Below are positions 47,456 to 60,693 of a stretch of 64,000 nt of DNA, piece by piece. Under the pieces are notes generated by a model. The model saw only the letters and a program-made list of their open reading frames with translations, had not been told where the DNA came from and made no database searches. Numbering within the stretch: position 1 is the first letter of the stretch; each line of letters opens with the position of its first letter. Made by a program: the position numbers and the translations under genes. Source of the stretch: Stercorarius parasiticus (lineage: Eukaryota; Chordata; Aves; Charadriiformes; Stercorariidae); contig VWZL01001361.1 in NCBI GenBank assembly GCA_013396915.1, forward strand, positions 60,777 through 124,776, in the 5' to 3' direction.

Positions 47456-50400
47456 GCTTGTTACCCAAGCTGTTCTGAGCAGTCTTTCCAAAACTATTAG
47501 ATCTTTTCAGAAAATCACGTAGGTGAAGCAAGAAGAAAAGCTTCCAAAGAGACCTTTCTTTGGGGTAGGGGTTTAATACGTTAGCAGTGTTTCAATCAAA
47601 TTTACTATTTTCTCTCTTTTTAATTCAAGAATAGATTGGGGTTTTCCCCTTCCCTTTCCCCTGTCAGTCAAAACAAATCTTACTTGTCTGACCTATTTCC
47701 TTCAAGTAACAAAGTATGCCTCTCTCATCTTCTTCAGGGAAATTAAACTTGTGTAAAATGAGTATGTTCACCTACTGGTTGTTGACTTTAACCTTTTTAT
47801 TTTAGTAGCTTCTGTGGAGGAATTGTCAAAATAAAAGCTGCGTCTGCCCAGTGAAATAACCCAATTCCACTAACTACCATGGTCGTTAGAGTCCCCTGAG
47901 AGGAGACAATAGCAATGTAGATGTTTGCAGTGTCTGCTGCCTATTTCAGTTTTCTTAGAGCATGGCTTTTCTGGGAAGTTAACCATCTTGGCATTCAGGT
48001 TAAGAGTCTAGCTGGGCCTAGCCTGGCTACTTCTTTGCATTCCTTGAACCGTTTACTTGGCATCTGGGAAGGGTTGTCAAGAAGAAGCTGGTTTGAAGCA
48101 ATGTGTACTTGCTACTATCAGTAAAATTTATTTTTAATACCAAGCTGGTCTGATCTCTTTGCTTTTCTTCTACCTCACTGTTTCCTCTTCAGAACATTTT
48201 TGTAAGCATCAATTCTAAGTGGTGTTGTGTGGCAATATTTACTTTAGCAAGGTAGTGCAGATAAGTTAGAGCTGCTTTTTAGAGAACAGTTGTTGGAGGA
48301 GGCTCAATGCTATGTATTTCAGAAGGATTTGTTTCACACTAACTCTGGTTCAGGGTGCTGGGGCTTTACTGTTGGTTTACATCTGGAGTGCAGTAGGTGC
48401 ACTCCTGAAATGCATTTTCATGTTTGGTTTCATCCAGTTCATATTCCCTGAGACTTCTGTCTGATGCCTGCTGAAGTGCAGTTAGTGGGGATGGTGGGGA
48501 GTTTCTGCAGAAGCGCACTCCTGATCCCAACCATGGTGTTAGTGTAGGCATGCCTTGTGGTGCTGTGGAAGTCATTGTAAGGTGTTCTTCCAGGACTGGG
48601 TGGAAGAGTTTCCTAGTTGCAGAAAGAAGAGTTGAAAGGCAGAGAGGTATCCTTACCCCTTGCTGTGTTGCTCTCTGTTTCAGCTTCCTTTTCTTCAGTG
48701 ATCCTTTTCCTTGAATATATGCAGTAACTTGTGTCTTGGTCTCAAAATCTCCTCCTTTCCCATTCCTATATGTTTAGCGCATCAGAAGTACATATGTAGT
48801 GATTGGGATCTGCAGTATCAGAACTAGCATCTCCAGGTAACTGAAGAGATTCTCTTACTTTTAGAGATGAGCATCAGCTCCACAGTGAATTACTAAGATC
48901 TATATGCATTTATACTATATATATCCTATAAATGTTCATACACTTGAGACATTTATCTTTGTGACCAGTGGTTCCTAGGAAGTCATCTTATTGGTGATAA
49001 TAGTGAGTCTGATAAGCTGATAGTGAGTCTAAGTTCTGTGCTTTCAATTTAGAGCACAGAATTTACTGGGAATTTTAGATTCAGGAACACTGTTTTCTTC
49101 AGCTTAGACTCCAGATGGTGGTTGGCCTCATAAATTAACTCTGGCACTGCTCTAGCATTTGCATACATCCGTGCATTAAATAACTGGACAGTATGTATAT
49201 TGTACATTATACTGGAATTTGCTTGTAACTCTTAAAGATGTGGTTGAAGTATACTTAGTTTTCAAACACTGGGTTCATAGATTCTCCAGAAGGCCTTGTG
49301 CATAGTTCTGATTCAGTGTGTGTTTATCTGCAAACAATTCAAGCAAAACTCCTTAGCAGGATTATGGTTGCCTCCATTCAAGGTTAGGGAGTTTGTATGA
49401 GTGAGCTGATCCTTGGGGACTGACCTGTATCTAAATGTTTTGGGACTGTAGGTTATCAGAGCAAGTGTTTTCTTGTCCTTGGTTAGGGCCACCATGATCA
49501 TGATGGCAGCATCACAGTAAATACTGCTGATGAAAGCCTTTATGTCAGCTTATGTAGGAACCCTGTATCTGATTTCTTGAAGACTGTACTATAACGTGAA
49601 ACTTTAATTTTTCTGGTCTCCACAGTTTGCTAGGTGATAATGTCAGCAGAAATCTGTTTGGAAACCATTAGCTAAAGCCAAATCTAATCCTTAGATCCAA
49701 AGCCTTTGGATGTTTTCCAAAAATGGGGATTTCCCAAAACAGCTTGTTTTTTATAAGCTACAATACCAATTTCAGTAGTTGCTGTAGGATCAGTAAGAGC
49801 CAGAGGTCCATTCTGAATGACTCATTTGTATTTTTTCATTAATGTTCTGCACATTCTGCTTATCCGCATGGCTCAAGGAGCGTGATGAAGCTCAGAGAGG
49901 GTCTGTGTGTGGTTCTGGTAATAGCAACAATATAGACCCAGGTGGGTTTGACTCTTGAATCTAGTGAGCATGCTCTTTCAGTGGTCCAGCTTGGTTAGAT
50001 TTATGTTCCAAAGAACAGATGGATCTTTCACCTGTACTGATATCTCTGTATTTGAGTTCTTGGGTGCTGCCTACCTGTTTGTTTATGAGTGATTACTTCA
50101 CAGAGAGAAGTAGTCTAGCATGCTAGCATAGGGAGTCTAGCGGAAAAGGTTTTCTGTTCAGGAAAGATGTTCTTGCCAGGAAAACAACTTTCTTTCTGCT
50201 ATATTGGACTATCTAAATTTCTTTAAATTATTTGATCTGTTCCGTCTTTTTGGGTAAATTTGGCAATAATAGCTGCAAGAAGAATGACACTTCATTGTGT
50301 AGTCAAAAGTCTTGAAAGGACCCAGGTATGTCCTCTCCTCATTTCAGAAGTCCCTTACGTCATGGAACTTTACTGGTTGCCTGAGCCAGTTTCAGGGAAA

Positions 50401-53400
50401 ATGCTGCGGCAAAACTGTGATCTTACATGACATTCATTGATCTAATTAAAGCTTTTGTATTTTGGTTTGGTTTTTTTTAACTCACTAGGTTGTGAGGGAA
50501 GACTTTTGTTAAACTTTGAATTTCTAACCAGGCTTTCTATCACATAATCCTTTGCTGACCAGATGACAGCTGAAGTAATGGAAAATTCTGTTTATCGTCA
50601 CGAAAGATTCTCTGCTAAATACTGCTGTCTTTTCTGCTGTTTTTGTTGGTTGTGCTAATAGTCATATTGTGCAAGGTTTAACAGAAAAATATTTATTTTG
50701 GTTTTGCCAATCAAAAATTATTCTACCTGCAACAGTCCCACATTATTATGCAAATGGAAGATTCATTGATCATTTTGCTTTTAGCCAGCAGCTTTGTTTT
50801 CACAATCATTATATATAAAACGAAATGCCAACCTTCTGCGCTGAGGGATGAGCACATGTGCCCAGTTACAATAAACAGTTTAACATCTGTGAAGATATTT
50901 TGCTACTGTGGTAAATTGCTGTCACAGAACACCAGGACTGAAGATGAGATTATCCACTACATGAGTGGTCTCGTGCTGCCTGTGGACGTGAAACTAAGCA
51001 CCGAGCTTAACGTCTGTTGTGCTGTCGTGCTCTCAGCACTCCAGTATGGCTTGAGACAGGAAGAGCAAATCTGTGCCACACCAGAAGGCTCGATCACTTC
51101 CAGATGTGCTGTATTTGGTGTATCTGCAAGATGAAATGTCAGGACAAGAGTTTCAGTGCCGAAATTCTTAAAAGTTATTAAATGTTTGGTAGTACAGCAT
51201 GCTTATAAAAGCCTGGGTATCAGAGCATGGCCATAGCCTCATTCATATGGCTGACAGGAAAAGTCACACGGCTGTATGTGATGGTGGAGTAAAGTAAGCC
51301 ATCTGCTTCCTCAATACAACCAATGTAATTAATGAGTCTAATTTGAAGGGTTAATGGATTAACCCTTACAGGTGGGAAGCAACAACTTAAGGCAGAGCAA
51401 GATGGTAACAGATCTCTTGCTGTCCTAAACCATCCAGAAACAAGATGCTCGCAGTTCACATGGGGACTTCAGGTTGTACAAAGCACAGGCAAGATCCTGC
51501 ATGGACAGTGTCATGTGTCCTGCGTGCTATTGTATTTACAACTCTCTGATCAGTGTTATTTCCGAGGTGTGTCTTCATTGTTGGAGTGACTTTATTGTCA
51601 TCCATCAATGTGAAATGATGGTCACGTGCTGATAAAATTAATGAAACTAGTTAGAAACATTGAATGTATGTTCTCTGCTATTTTTGGTGAAAACTTCTTT
51701 CCTGATGCTCCAGGATTTATAGAAACATCTTGTTAAGTTAAATACAGATGAAACTTATCAAAACAAGGCTACTCTCTGGCATTACCCAGAGTTTCTAGTA
51801 TAGGTGGCCTCTGGCTTCATTCACCCTGTTTACCTTCATGTTTCCTTCCCTAAACCACATCCCTCTGTGTAAAGTAAAATCTTGTATATTGAATATTGTG
51901 AGACTGACTTTTTATTGTGACTGGAAACAGTTGTTCAAATGTATTTAAAGACTCTCTTCATGGAGTTTGCTGAATGAATAACAAAGACCTCAATAAGTGC
52001 CTCTTGAGTACTCAGGCCAAGAAGGATCTTCTGAGTGCGTTGGGGCTTGCTCTGCCCCTACTTATTCCTTCACAGCCTGTCTGGCAGATGTTCCTACAGC
52101 AAGAAGAGAGAAAAAAGCAATTTTTTGTTGAGGCTTGTAGGCCAAATGTAAACTGTGAATGGTACCTGGCATCCATTCTTTTTAGGCAACCCTCATCAAT
52201 TTTATGTTACATAAGTGCTTGCAAACTCACAAAATCAAAATTGTATGAATATTTGTGGGGAAAAAAGGGTGGATATTTTCCTTACAGTAGCTGTGTTTCT
52301 TCAAGACTTGTTATCTGCCTGTTCTGTTGTGTCCTGCCTTCCATCTGTTGTGATCAGGAAGTTGCTCCTGAGATTCTTGCTCTTGAGTATAGGTTACACT
52401 TTTTTCTTGCAACAGGAAGCAAGGTGTGCAGAGTGAATGCTGGGCTTCACTAGCTGTATCTCTTTTAAAAGAATCTGATCATACATTCCTGGGGCATATG
52501 TGGAATCCATGTGGACAAGGCATCTCAAAGCACCACAGTTTAAAGATAGTTTTGATGCGCAGAAAGCTCCTCCCCATCACATCAGGAACACTTCTCAAGA
52601 AGCACTGGAGTTACTGTCTAGTCACAGGCTGAATGCACTGGACGTGAACGAATAAACCTATTTCTTTCTCAGAGCTAGTGCATGCACTAGGCATGCACGA
52701 TGACACACGAGGCAGAAGAGCCTTGATGGACCCTGAGAAAGCATTGGTTGAGAGTGGATTACTGCTGCCATTGAGACAACTGATCCAACCTGTGACACTC
52801 CTAGCTTATGTTCAGCAATGTGAACCCCCTAAAAGGAGGCTGTGAAGTGGATGAATTTACTGTGTGGGCTCCATGAAGGCTGCAGGTTGTGTAATGTTGG
52901 TATGACCTGTTGGGAAAGTATCATTTTGGTGTCTAATAACCATTGCAGAAATGGCTCAGAGACGGGCTGGGATTCTGAAGATCTTGGATTCAGGTGTGTT
53001 GCTGATTTCTATGTGGGAGCACGTTGTTCTGGCTCCACTGAAGTTGAAATGTGCTTTTGCGGCTGGGGGGTGGTATTTCTCATGTGCTTAATTCCTACAG
53101 AGAAACAGTGTTGTTTAAAATAGATGTTAGAGTTACAGTATACTTGAATAGAGTAACAGCAAAATTGAGGTGGTGAGCATCACTGTGGTTTTAATCCATT
53201 TTGCTTAGCAGCATCGTACGTTGGCAAGCTGTCTTGGAATAGGAACTCCACTTTTTTTTCCTTCTTTAGTCCAGTGAAGTCCTGACTCAAAGGGCTTCAC
53301 TCTGCTTTCTGCTTGCCTTTGAGGAGATAGATTAGCTGAAGTGTCAATGTCGTCTTTGTGGTTTATGAGGATGTTTCAGTAGATGATGAGTGGGTTGTCA

Positions 53401-53769
53401 AGGGAGATCTCTAGGTATCCTGAGAAGATTTAGTGGACACTGGAAGGTGACTGGGGAGGGGGGTTAGCTCTCTTTAGGTTATTTTTTTAAAAGAAAAAGT
53501 GTAGTGTATCTTCAGCTGAGGATCAGCAGACAAGAATTAACATAAATAGAGATTTACTATCGATTTTGTAGAATGTTTTTCTACAGATTCATAGCAAACA
53601 AGCAAATGTGCATCAGCGTGGCCATTTTGGTTTGTTTTTTTTAATCTGATTTCGGTCTTTGTTGTCTGTCTTGGAGTTTTCTGCTCCTTTTATTATTATA
53701 CTATTATTTCTGCAGGAAGAGTTTTGCTCTTGGGTTAAGCAAAGAAAATCTAATAATATGTTTTACCTT
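47456..53769. other. Intergenic, no gene recognised
   Basis: About 6.3 kb. Two longer open frames on the plus strand (50748-51134, 128 codons; 51974-52453, 159 codons) have no family motif that I recognise, no clear splice context and ordinary AT-leaning composition. I do not call them as genes. A small duplication of GATAGTGAGTCT-like sequence lies at 49000-49032. Confidence 0.5.
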
Positions 53770-53930
53770 CTAGTTATTTGATGCCCTTGAGCAAGTTGCT
53801 TAACTGTGCATTGCCTCAGTTTCGTTTTTTATAAAATGAGGCATAGGAGACTTCATTGCACAGGTATTGGGAGGCTAAACTAATATTTGCTAAGCATTTT
53901 GAGCCTTCCAGTTGAAGATGCCCTCACTTG
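53770..53930 (+). mobile_element. MIR-type (CORE-SINE) relic, plus strand
   Basis: Contains the diagnostic MIR CORE order: CCTTGAGCAAGTTGCTTAAC, TGCATTGCCTCAGTTTCG, TTTATAAAATGAGG, then the L2-like 3' end TAATATTTGCTAAGCATTTT followed by GAGCCTT. This is the clearest ancient SINE in the window. Confidence 0.8.
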
Positions 53931-54312
53931 GCGCTGAGTTACAGTATTTCTTCCTGAGATGCTCTATTAGTGGTGCTTGTGGCATGAATAAACATAGTGA
54001 AATGTGCTGGAGGGCAGACAGTTCAATCCAGAGTAATAAATAACGGATCCAATGAAAGCATCAAAGTTGTCTGCTTCATGGAAGCCTGTAGGCTATTGCT
54101 TCCTAACCTGATACTTTTTTTTTTCTGCTGCAAAAAGCCTGAAAATGTCCCAAAAGAAACTTACACTACGGTGTCTACTGCAGCTCCTTAATCTTTGTCT
54201 CCTCCCTGCAGCCTGAAAGTGAGGGCCTCTGGCAAGGATCTAATATCAAAAGAAGGGTAATGCCACTACAGGGAGAGAAAAAATAATTACTAAATTTCCT
54301 GAATAGTAAACA

Positions 54313-54404
54313 GTTTGGGGTTTGGTGGGTTGGGTTTTTTTGGTTTTGTGGTTTTTTGGGGTTTTTTGTTTGTTTGTTTTTTGTTTTTTGTTTTTTTTTT
54401 TTTG
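54313..54404. repeat. T/G-rich low-complexity tract
   Basis: About 90 bases of T runs broken by G runs (GGTTTGGTGGGTTGGG, then T-rich with TTTG units and a final run of 13 T). On the minus strand it reads as an A-rich tail with ACAAACAAAC units. It marks the left edge of the CpG-rich domain. Confidence 0.85.
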
Positions 54405-55049
54405 AAGGAGCTGGTTGCTCTGCTCATTTGGCCCTTGCTTTGCTGGTGGGTGTCTGTAGGGGTGGGATGCCTGCCGTTGTTGCAAGCCTCTCCCCGAAAG
54501 TAGCAGACAATGGAGAAAACAGGTTTGACGGGGAGAGTGTTACAGGAGTGGTGGTGAGCATCGCTCAGCTTCCGTGGGTGGGAAGGAGCTTCCCTTCTGC
54601 GGGGGGAACTGCGACCTGGGCGAGCCCCCACCGCGGCCGACGGGCGGGGAGCGCAGGGCGGGGAGCGCAGTGCGGGGCGGCGGGCGCCAGGGGGCAGCCG
54701 CGGGCGCGGCGGGGAGGGCAGAGCAGAGACACCCCCGCCCCGTTCAGAAAGGCTCCCCCCAGCCCATGGTAGTGGTTTCCCGCGGCACAGAGCCGGGGGC
54801 TGCTTTTGCGTGTGTCCGGGGGCGAGAGGGCGGACTCTGAGCTCCACGGGTACAAGGAGATGCAGCTCAGCCTTCCAAATTCAAACTAGTCCCCACGGGG
54901 AGGGACCCCGGCTCAGCCCTTTTTTTATTTGCGGGGTGATGAGGTGTCCCATCAGCTCCGTGCCCCGGCACTGCGCGGCTCCGCACAGGGGCCTCTGGGC
55001 GCCCACCAAGCCTTTCGAAACGTCACAAACAAGCAGGAGGCGTCTTGAT

Positions 55050-55116
55050 GCTCAAGTTGCGCGTCGCCTTTCTGACTTTCTTGTCTCCCTCCCTCTCTCC
55101 TTCCCTCCCTCTAGGA
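55050..55116 (+). promoter_or_regulatory. Strong splice-acceptor-like polypyrimidine tract
   Basis: A long C/T tract (CTTGTCTCCCTCCCTCTCTC onward) ends in CCCTCTAG|GAGGATT at about 55114-55115. It has the form of a good 3' splice site, and could open a 5' non-coding exon. No matching upstream donor can be assigned. Confidence 0.3.
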
Positions 55117-57407
55117 GGATTCTTGCTTGCTGCACGGAGCGGAGCCCCAGCACTGAAGGCCATCCCGAGCTCTCGGCATCCTGAAGGGCTCTTTTCTCAC
55201 CCTTCCGCAGATTTCAGAGCAGAAAACGGTGCAGACCCTGCCCCACCTTCGGGGTAGTGAAGCCCTGCAGGGGAAGGGAGGGTGACTCCAGCTCCTCTCT
55301 GTCCGTCCCTCTCCCGACGCTTATTCCCCAGCCACTTTTCCTCGAGTGAGCCAGAGGCTGGGGAGGATTTCAGTGGCCAAGTGGTTCGAAAGCATACGGG
55401 AGGGGACTGTGCAGGCGCGATCAGATCTGCTCATCGAGAGTTGTTTGCTTAGCCCTTCCCGCTTCCCTAAACACGAAAAATAGGAGACGAGACGAAGATT
55501 GGCCCGAGCCATCATCTCTGTAATGTAGGGAGAGAGGGAGAAGCGTGCTGCTCTGCCCGGGAAACCTTTCATTATTTTGTTTTCAAGAGATGGCAATAGG
55601 ATCGACAAGGCAAAGCGCACCTGATCCTGATAATTACAGCGAGGACAGAATGAATGTATCGGCAGATAAAGACTCCCGCCTTGTTTTGTTGCAGTGCGAG
55701 CTCCGATACACGACCTTTTTCCTCTTGGCTTTATTCGTTCCCCTCTGTTGGGGCTAGCTAAATAAGCCTTCGAAACAAAAGCAGAGATGCGGGGTTTGGA
55801 AAGCCACGTCCGATCCCGGCCCTATATCCCAACCTTGAGCCTCTTTCAGCCTTGCAACGTGATGCTAAACCTCGCGTGGCCCTGCATCTCCTCTCCTCCG
55901 CGGGGTCGGAGCGTTGCAAGTCTCCGAGCCCCGGCGTTGGGGGAGAGGTGATGCAGGAGAGGGGCTGGTCCGGAGCCCTTCGCCTCTGCCGTCCTCCTCG
56001 GGCCCCAAACTCGTGGGTGGGCAGAACTGCATGCGTCTGTGCCCCCATCCAGGAGCTTTCGGGGGGGCTTAAATCAAGGCAACGATTGCCTTCATCCTAT
56101 TTCAGCCGAAGCCAGCGTGTTTTGCTGAGGCAGGGAATAAATTTGCGAGCTGCCGAGCATCCCGTCATGTAACGTTCCCCGCAGTTTGAGCTCTTAGGGA
56201 TGAGCGAGAGGTTAAACGCCAAGTTCACGTGAAAATACCCCGGAGACAACGTGCGTGGGGGAGGCAGCAGCGGCGGACTGCAGCGCTCTTGCTTTTCAGG
56301 CATCTCAGCGGGGAAAATCGCAGCAACTTCCCTGCGTCGAAAACCAATTTAGGGGAGAAAATAAAATAGAAAACAATTAGAGAGTTGATACGTTTCGAGA
56401 AATTAAGCCTTGAGCGCCCGGCACCGTTCCGTGCAGGGTACAGCGTTAGTTGCGTTAGCTAAATCCCTCTGATCACTTTTATTCTTCTCCCAGCAAAGCC
56501 TGGCGAGTCCCGCCGATCTCCCCGCGGTTCCAGCGGAGGCTCCGGGTGCTGGAGCCCGCGGCGCTGCTGTGCCGAGGGCGGGTAGCTCGTCACTTCGGCG
56601 GCTCGGAGCAGCCGGTCCCCCTCCCCTGCCCCTCCTGGTGCTCACCCCGGGCGGGAGGTCTCCGCTCCCGGCTTCTCCCGGAGTCTCAGGGATCAGCCCC
56701 GGCGAGTATCTTTTCTGCCTCTTTTATTTCAGGCGGCTGAGGCGCCTTCATCAGCGATTCGCGTTGTGCCTCGCAAACTTTCTCCAAGCGTTTTTATGTC
56801 CGAAATAAATTTTCTAAACAAGCATTTGCCTCCCAAATACGGATATAATCTTTCGGGGCTTTCTTTTTAATGGCTTCCATTGAATCGATGCTGCAAAGCT
56901 CTTTATCTTATAGTGCAATACGGAATGTGGCGTTGTACACATATGGTTTAGTTTTTTCCCCTCTAATTCTTGCGAGCTGGGCAGCTTTGAGCCGGGAAAG
57001 GCATATTTATACGTATTTGACTCGTTCCACATTCTAAGACGCTACAGTGGTAAAGGATGGTTTGGGAGATCTGTTGGGGCAGAGAGATTAGAGTAAGTCT
57101 CTGGCAAATGCACTTTAAAGCGGATTCCGAGGAAGTAAGCCTATCCTTAAGACAGAGCTAAAAATTCCCTGGAAAGAAATCGTTATTGCTGTTGCGGAAA
57201 ATAAGCTAAGCACGGAAAGATAGATTGTAATGGCAAAGACATCAAGAATAAGAGTTAAGATCCCGTGTGAAAAAAAATAATATACAAAGAAAAAAAAAAA
57301 GACAAGGAAGGTACGTGTAAAGCCGCCGATAAAAAGAGGATGCGTGCAAAGCCTGGAGAGCTGTGGGGCGCGGGTGCAGGCAAGGGGCCGCTAACTCGAA
57401 GTCTGGC

Positions 57408-57441
57408 GTGCGGTGCGGGCAGGGGTGCGGTGCGGGCAGGG
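57408..57441. repeat. 17-bp perfect tandem duplication
   Basis: GTGCGGTGCGGGCAGGG occurs twice head to tail (57408-57424 and 57425-57441) within a CpG island. Confidence 0.95.
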
Positions 57442-57460
57442 GTGAAGGAAGAGGGCAAGC

Positions 57461-57481
57461 GGGGCGGGGAGGGAGGGGGGG
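57461..57481 (+). promoter_or_regulatory. G-quadruplex-type motif
   Basis: Four G tracts separated by single bases (GGGG, C, GGGG, A, GGG, A, then seven G). This satisfies the standard G3+N1-7 rule with very short loops. It lies in a CpG island just after the 17-bp duplication. Confidence 0.7.
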
Positions 57482-57800
57482 AAGGTGTCAGGCAGCCTGC
57501 CCGCAGCCGCGCTCAGGTACGGCCGCCCCGCAGCCGGCAGGCCGCCCCCCCGCTGCCTTTCCCCGCCGCCCGGATGGAGCCGGGGGCTCCCCGCCTGGGG
57601 AGGCGTTTTGGGAACCCCGCAACCGGCACAAAATCACGCCGCCGGGTCCCCGCAAATCTAACCCCCCACACACACCCTCTCCTCCCGGCTCCGGGCGAGC
57701 AGGGGGGCTGCGAGGGCACCCCGCTCTGCTCCCGAAACTCATCCCAGCTCGGAGCCTGCACCCAGGGGCTCGCCTGCCTCTCACGCCGCCTATGTCGCTG

Positions 57801-57862
57801 TGTGAGTGTATGTGTGTGCGTGCGTGCGTGTGGGAGCGTCCTGTGTGTGTGTGGATGCGTTG
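57801..57862. repeat. TG-rich microsatellite, interrupted
   Basis: GTGTGAGTGTATGTGTGTGC, GTGCGTGCGTGT and a later CTGTGTGTGTGTGG form an interrupted TG/CG dinucleotide repeat. Confidence 0.85.
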
Positions 57863-60685
57863 GGCTGCCGTGTCCATGCCTGGTTTCTGTTTGAAGGCAT
57901 CTAGAAGTGTTGTCTCTGGTCTCCACACGACCCGCTGGCAAGGCAGAGGGGGTGAGTATGAGTGATGTAGCCCCTGGTTGTGACCCCTCTTTGTGCTGTG
58001 TCTGAGCTGCCAGGCCATCTTGTCTGGAGGGTGATTTTTATCTTCGGCTGCTCAGGAAGAGTTTACTCCGCGTTTTCCTCCTTCTTATGAACTTGACAGG
58101 GAAGTGTCGGTGGGGTTTATATTTCGCGCAAGGCAGTGACTGCAAAAGCGATATATGCTTCTATCCAAATAAATCCGAGTGAACTCCACTCTGAACTGTG
58201 CCACCCCTTTCCAAGCTGAACTCGAACTCCTTTTCTAATTTGCAAAATCTGTCCGTGTCCCTGCCCGCCGATCTGTCTACCTGTCTATCCGTCTGTCCAC
58301 CTTTCGGGTTGGGCTTTCTGGAAGAGGCAACCTAGGTCAAACCAGTGAGTAGTCAAGTATACGTCCAGTCCTTTATCAGCTTATTTCTCGTGGGTTTCCC
58401 CCCAGACCCCCCCGAATTCGTTCTTATTTGAGTAATGAGACAAAGAAAGACCCGTCTCCTTCCTGAATAGCTAAGGCCCCCAAACCAAAACCCAATCACA
58501 GCAGTCAAAATTCAGAAGGCTTCTTTGAAGGAAATGTATTTGTATTTATATTTATATACACGAACATAGACCCCTAAAAGACTCCCGAAACGCTCCAGCT
58601 TGTAAACGAGGTGTCAACCCCTGTGTTGTGTGAAAAGAGATAACATTTATCTTCTAAGTACATTTGAAATAGGTTACACGTTTATTGTTGGGGGGGGTGG
58701 TTCTCCAGAAATAAACACGAGCTGGTCTCTGAAATCGTTTTCCCCCCGGTATTTCCCCCTTTTCTGTGATGTATCTGCCGTTGCAAATGGGAGATGAGCA
58801 ATTTCGAAATCTCGCATCCCGGTTAGAGGACGAGAAGAGTTAACGCCGCCAACACAGCTCTGTTTCTAGACAGACATGTTTTGGAAAAGGGCAATTCGCT
58901 GAAGAAACAGTGCTCTCCGAAAGGACGAGCCGCTCGGCGTTTAGCCGTGAAACTGTGGAGGAGGGAAGCTCTGCAGCTGCGGAGATCCCGACCTCGAAAC
59001 GTTTGTAACTATTTACGATGATTATTTGTACCGAGTGCGGGAAGGCGGGAGGGTCGAGCTCTTATTGCAACTCTGCTCAGGTTTACGGCCGCGAACCGTA
59101 AGGGACTCTGCTGTAAAGCCGAGGTCTTTGAGAGCCTCCGCTTTGGCAGGGAAACACCCCGAGAGCTGGTGGGACACCAGGTGTCCACGATTCACGTGGT
59201 GCCGCCGAGGTGTCTTCTCTCCTGCGAGGCTCTGGGGCTTGTGCGCCGTGTCGGTCTCGGTCTCTCGGGGCGGGGGAAGTGTTTGCTAAATTGTTTTCCA
59301 ATGCCGAGGTTGAAACGAAAAGGCGGCCTTTGAAGCGTCGCTTATGAGACGCGCCGCGCAAACCTGGAAACCAAGTCGCCGGGGATCGGTCGTGAAACCT
59401 AAAGAGGGGATAGGGAGCCTGGAAATTTTTGCAGCAGCAAAGAGGATTTATCGCATAACACCGGCTAGACGGCGTCCGCCCGAGACGTGCGTTTAAAAAT
59501 CAAAACAGGGGGAAAAAAAAAAATGCAAAAACCAGAGAAGATGCAGCTACAATACAAGCGGGTCACGCAAGACCTGCATGGCCCAGGCCGACCCACATGC
59601 CCGGTGTCAGGGCGGAGGGAAGAAGGTGTGACCCAGACGTGTCACATCTGCCGGCGAGGCCTTCGCCGGCCTCCCCCGGGCCGGGTGAGGAGGCGGCGGG
59701 CGAGGCCGCAGCCGCGAAGCGGAGCTGAGGATCGCGCAGCTCCACAACCAGTGGGAGGTGTTGGGAGGGGAAGGATCGCCTCGGGGCCAGACCTGCAACT
59801 AAAGGCCCGGAGTCCCGGCCCCGGCTGTCAACTGCTTTTGTGACCCAGCTCGGCCTTTTTCGGTGCTGAAGGAAACACTCGGAACTGTTCTTGTTTCCCC
59901 GAGCAAAGCACTGCGATTTCTCCTCCGCGACTCTCTGGTTGATTCCTTCTCCCTCTCTGCTTTTATACGCTTGTCCATTAACTTTTAAAAGTTCGCGAAG
60001 GTTTCTGTACCCGGGGCTCCAGATACGGCTCCTGGCACTTAAGAGTCTTGATCGGCTTTTTCCCTTTCGCAGGAAACCGCACGGCCCATGGGGGTTTCTT
60101 CTCTTCTGCTCCAAGTTCAAAGGCACGGTCCTGAAGTCGTTAAGGGGGCAAAAGGGACAAGTGCGGGGGAGGCAGAGGGTCAGGAGTGCAGGGTCGAAGC
60201 CATTAGAGCCGCCGCCTCTACGGGCTCGCCCTTCTCGGCCTCAGCCTTTCTCTGCGGGCATCGCCCCGTCCTTAGGACCTGGGACCTTAAGGGACACGGG
60301 AGGAAGGGAAATGTCACGGTATTTCTCTTTGGAAATAATAAAGAGATGGCACTGAGGGCCACCGAGCTCACGAAGAAGTGACCCCGGCGGGGAACGGGAC
60401 TCGAAGAGAGCGCAGTTTCCCCACCCGCTCTCTTCTCCCTTCTTGGGACCCATGATCCCGAAGGTCCCGGGGCGGGCATATCCCTCCTAACAAATGGAAA
60501 AAAAAACATTTCTCTGCCGCTCCCGGGACCTGTCTCTCTCCGTCCCCTGCATCCCCCGTCAGCCCGAGGGTGTCTGCTGGTGAAATCTTCCCCTCGCCGC
60601 CGCCCTCTGCTCCTTCCCTACAAGTTATTGGGTTACACTCGGCTGCTGCGTTATACGGGGCATGTGCTGGGTTGTTAGAAGCCTC

Positions 60686-60693
60686 TATAAAAG
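60686..60693 (+). promoter_or_regulatory. TATA-box-like element between CpG islands
   Basis: TATAAAAG in the context GCCTCTATAAAAGAATAAAG, the best TATA match in the right-hand domain. A transcription start would be expected near 60715-60720. No coding exon follows that I can recognise, so this is only a candidate. Confidence 0.25.

Noticed and set aside
50748..51134. 128-codon open frame with a hydrophobic start
   Set aside because: The first 20-25 residues resemble a membrane segment, but the rest matches no family I know and there is no promoter or splice context.
51974..52453. 159-codon open frame on the plus strand
   Set aside because: No recognisable domain, no flanking exon signals and composition like the surrounding intergenic DNA. 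One such frame is expected by chance in 64 kb.
57340..58018. Open frames of 140-200 codons on both strands of a CpG island
   Set aside because: GC-driven absence of stops; part is the translation of the TG repeat (Cys-Val or His-Thr runs).
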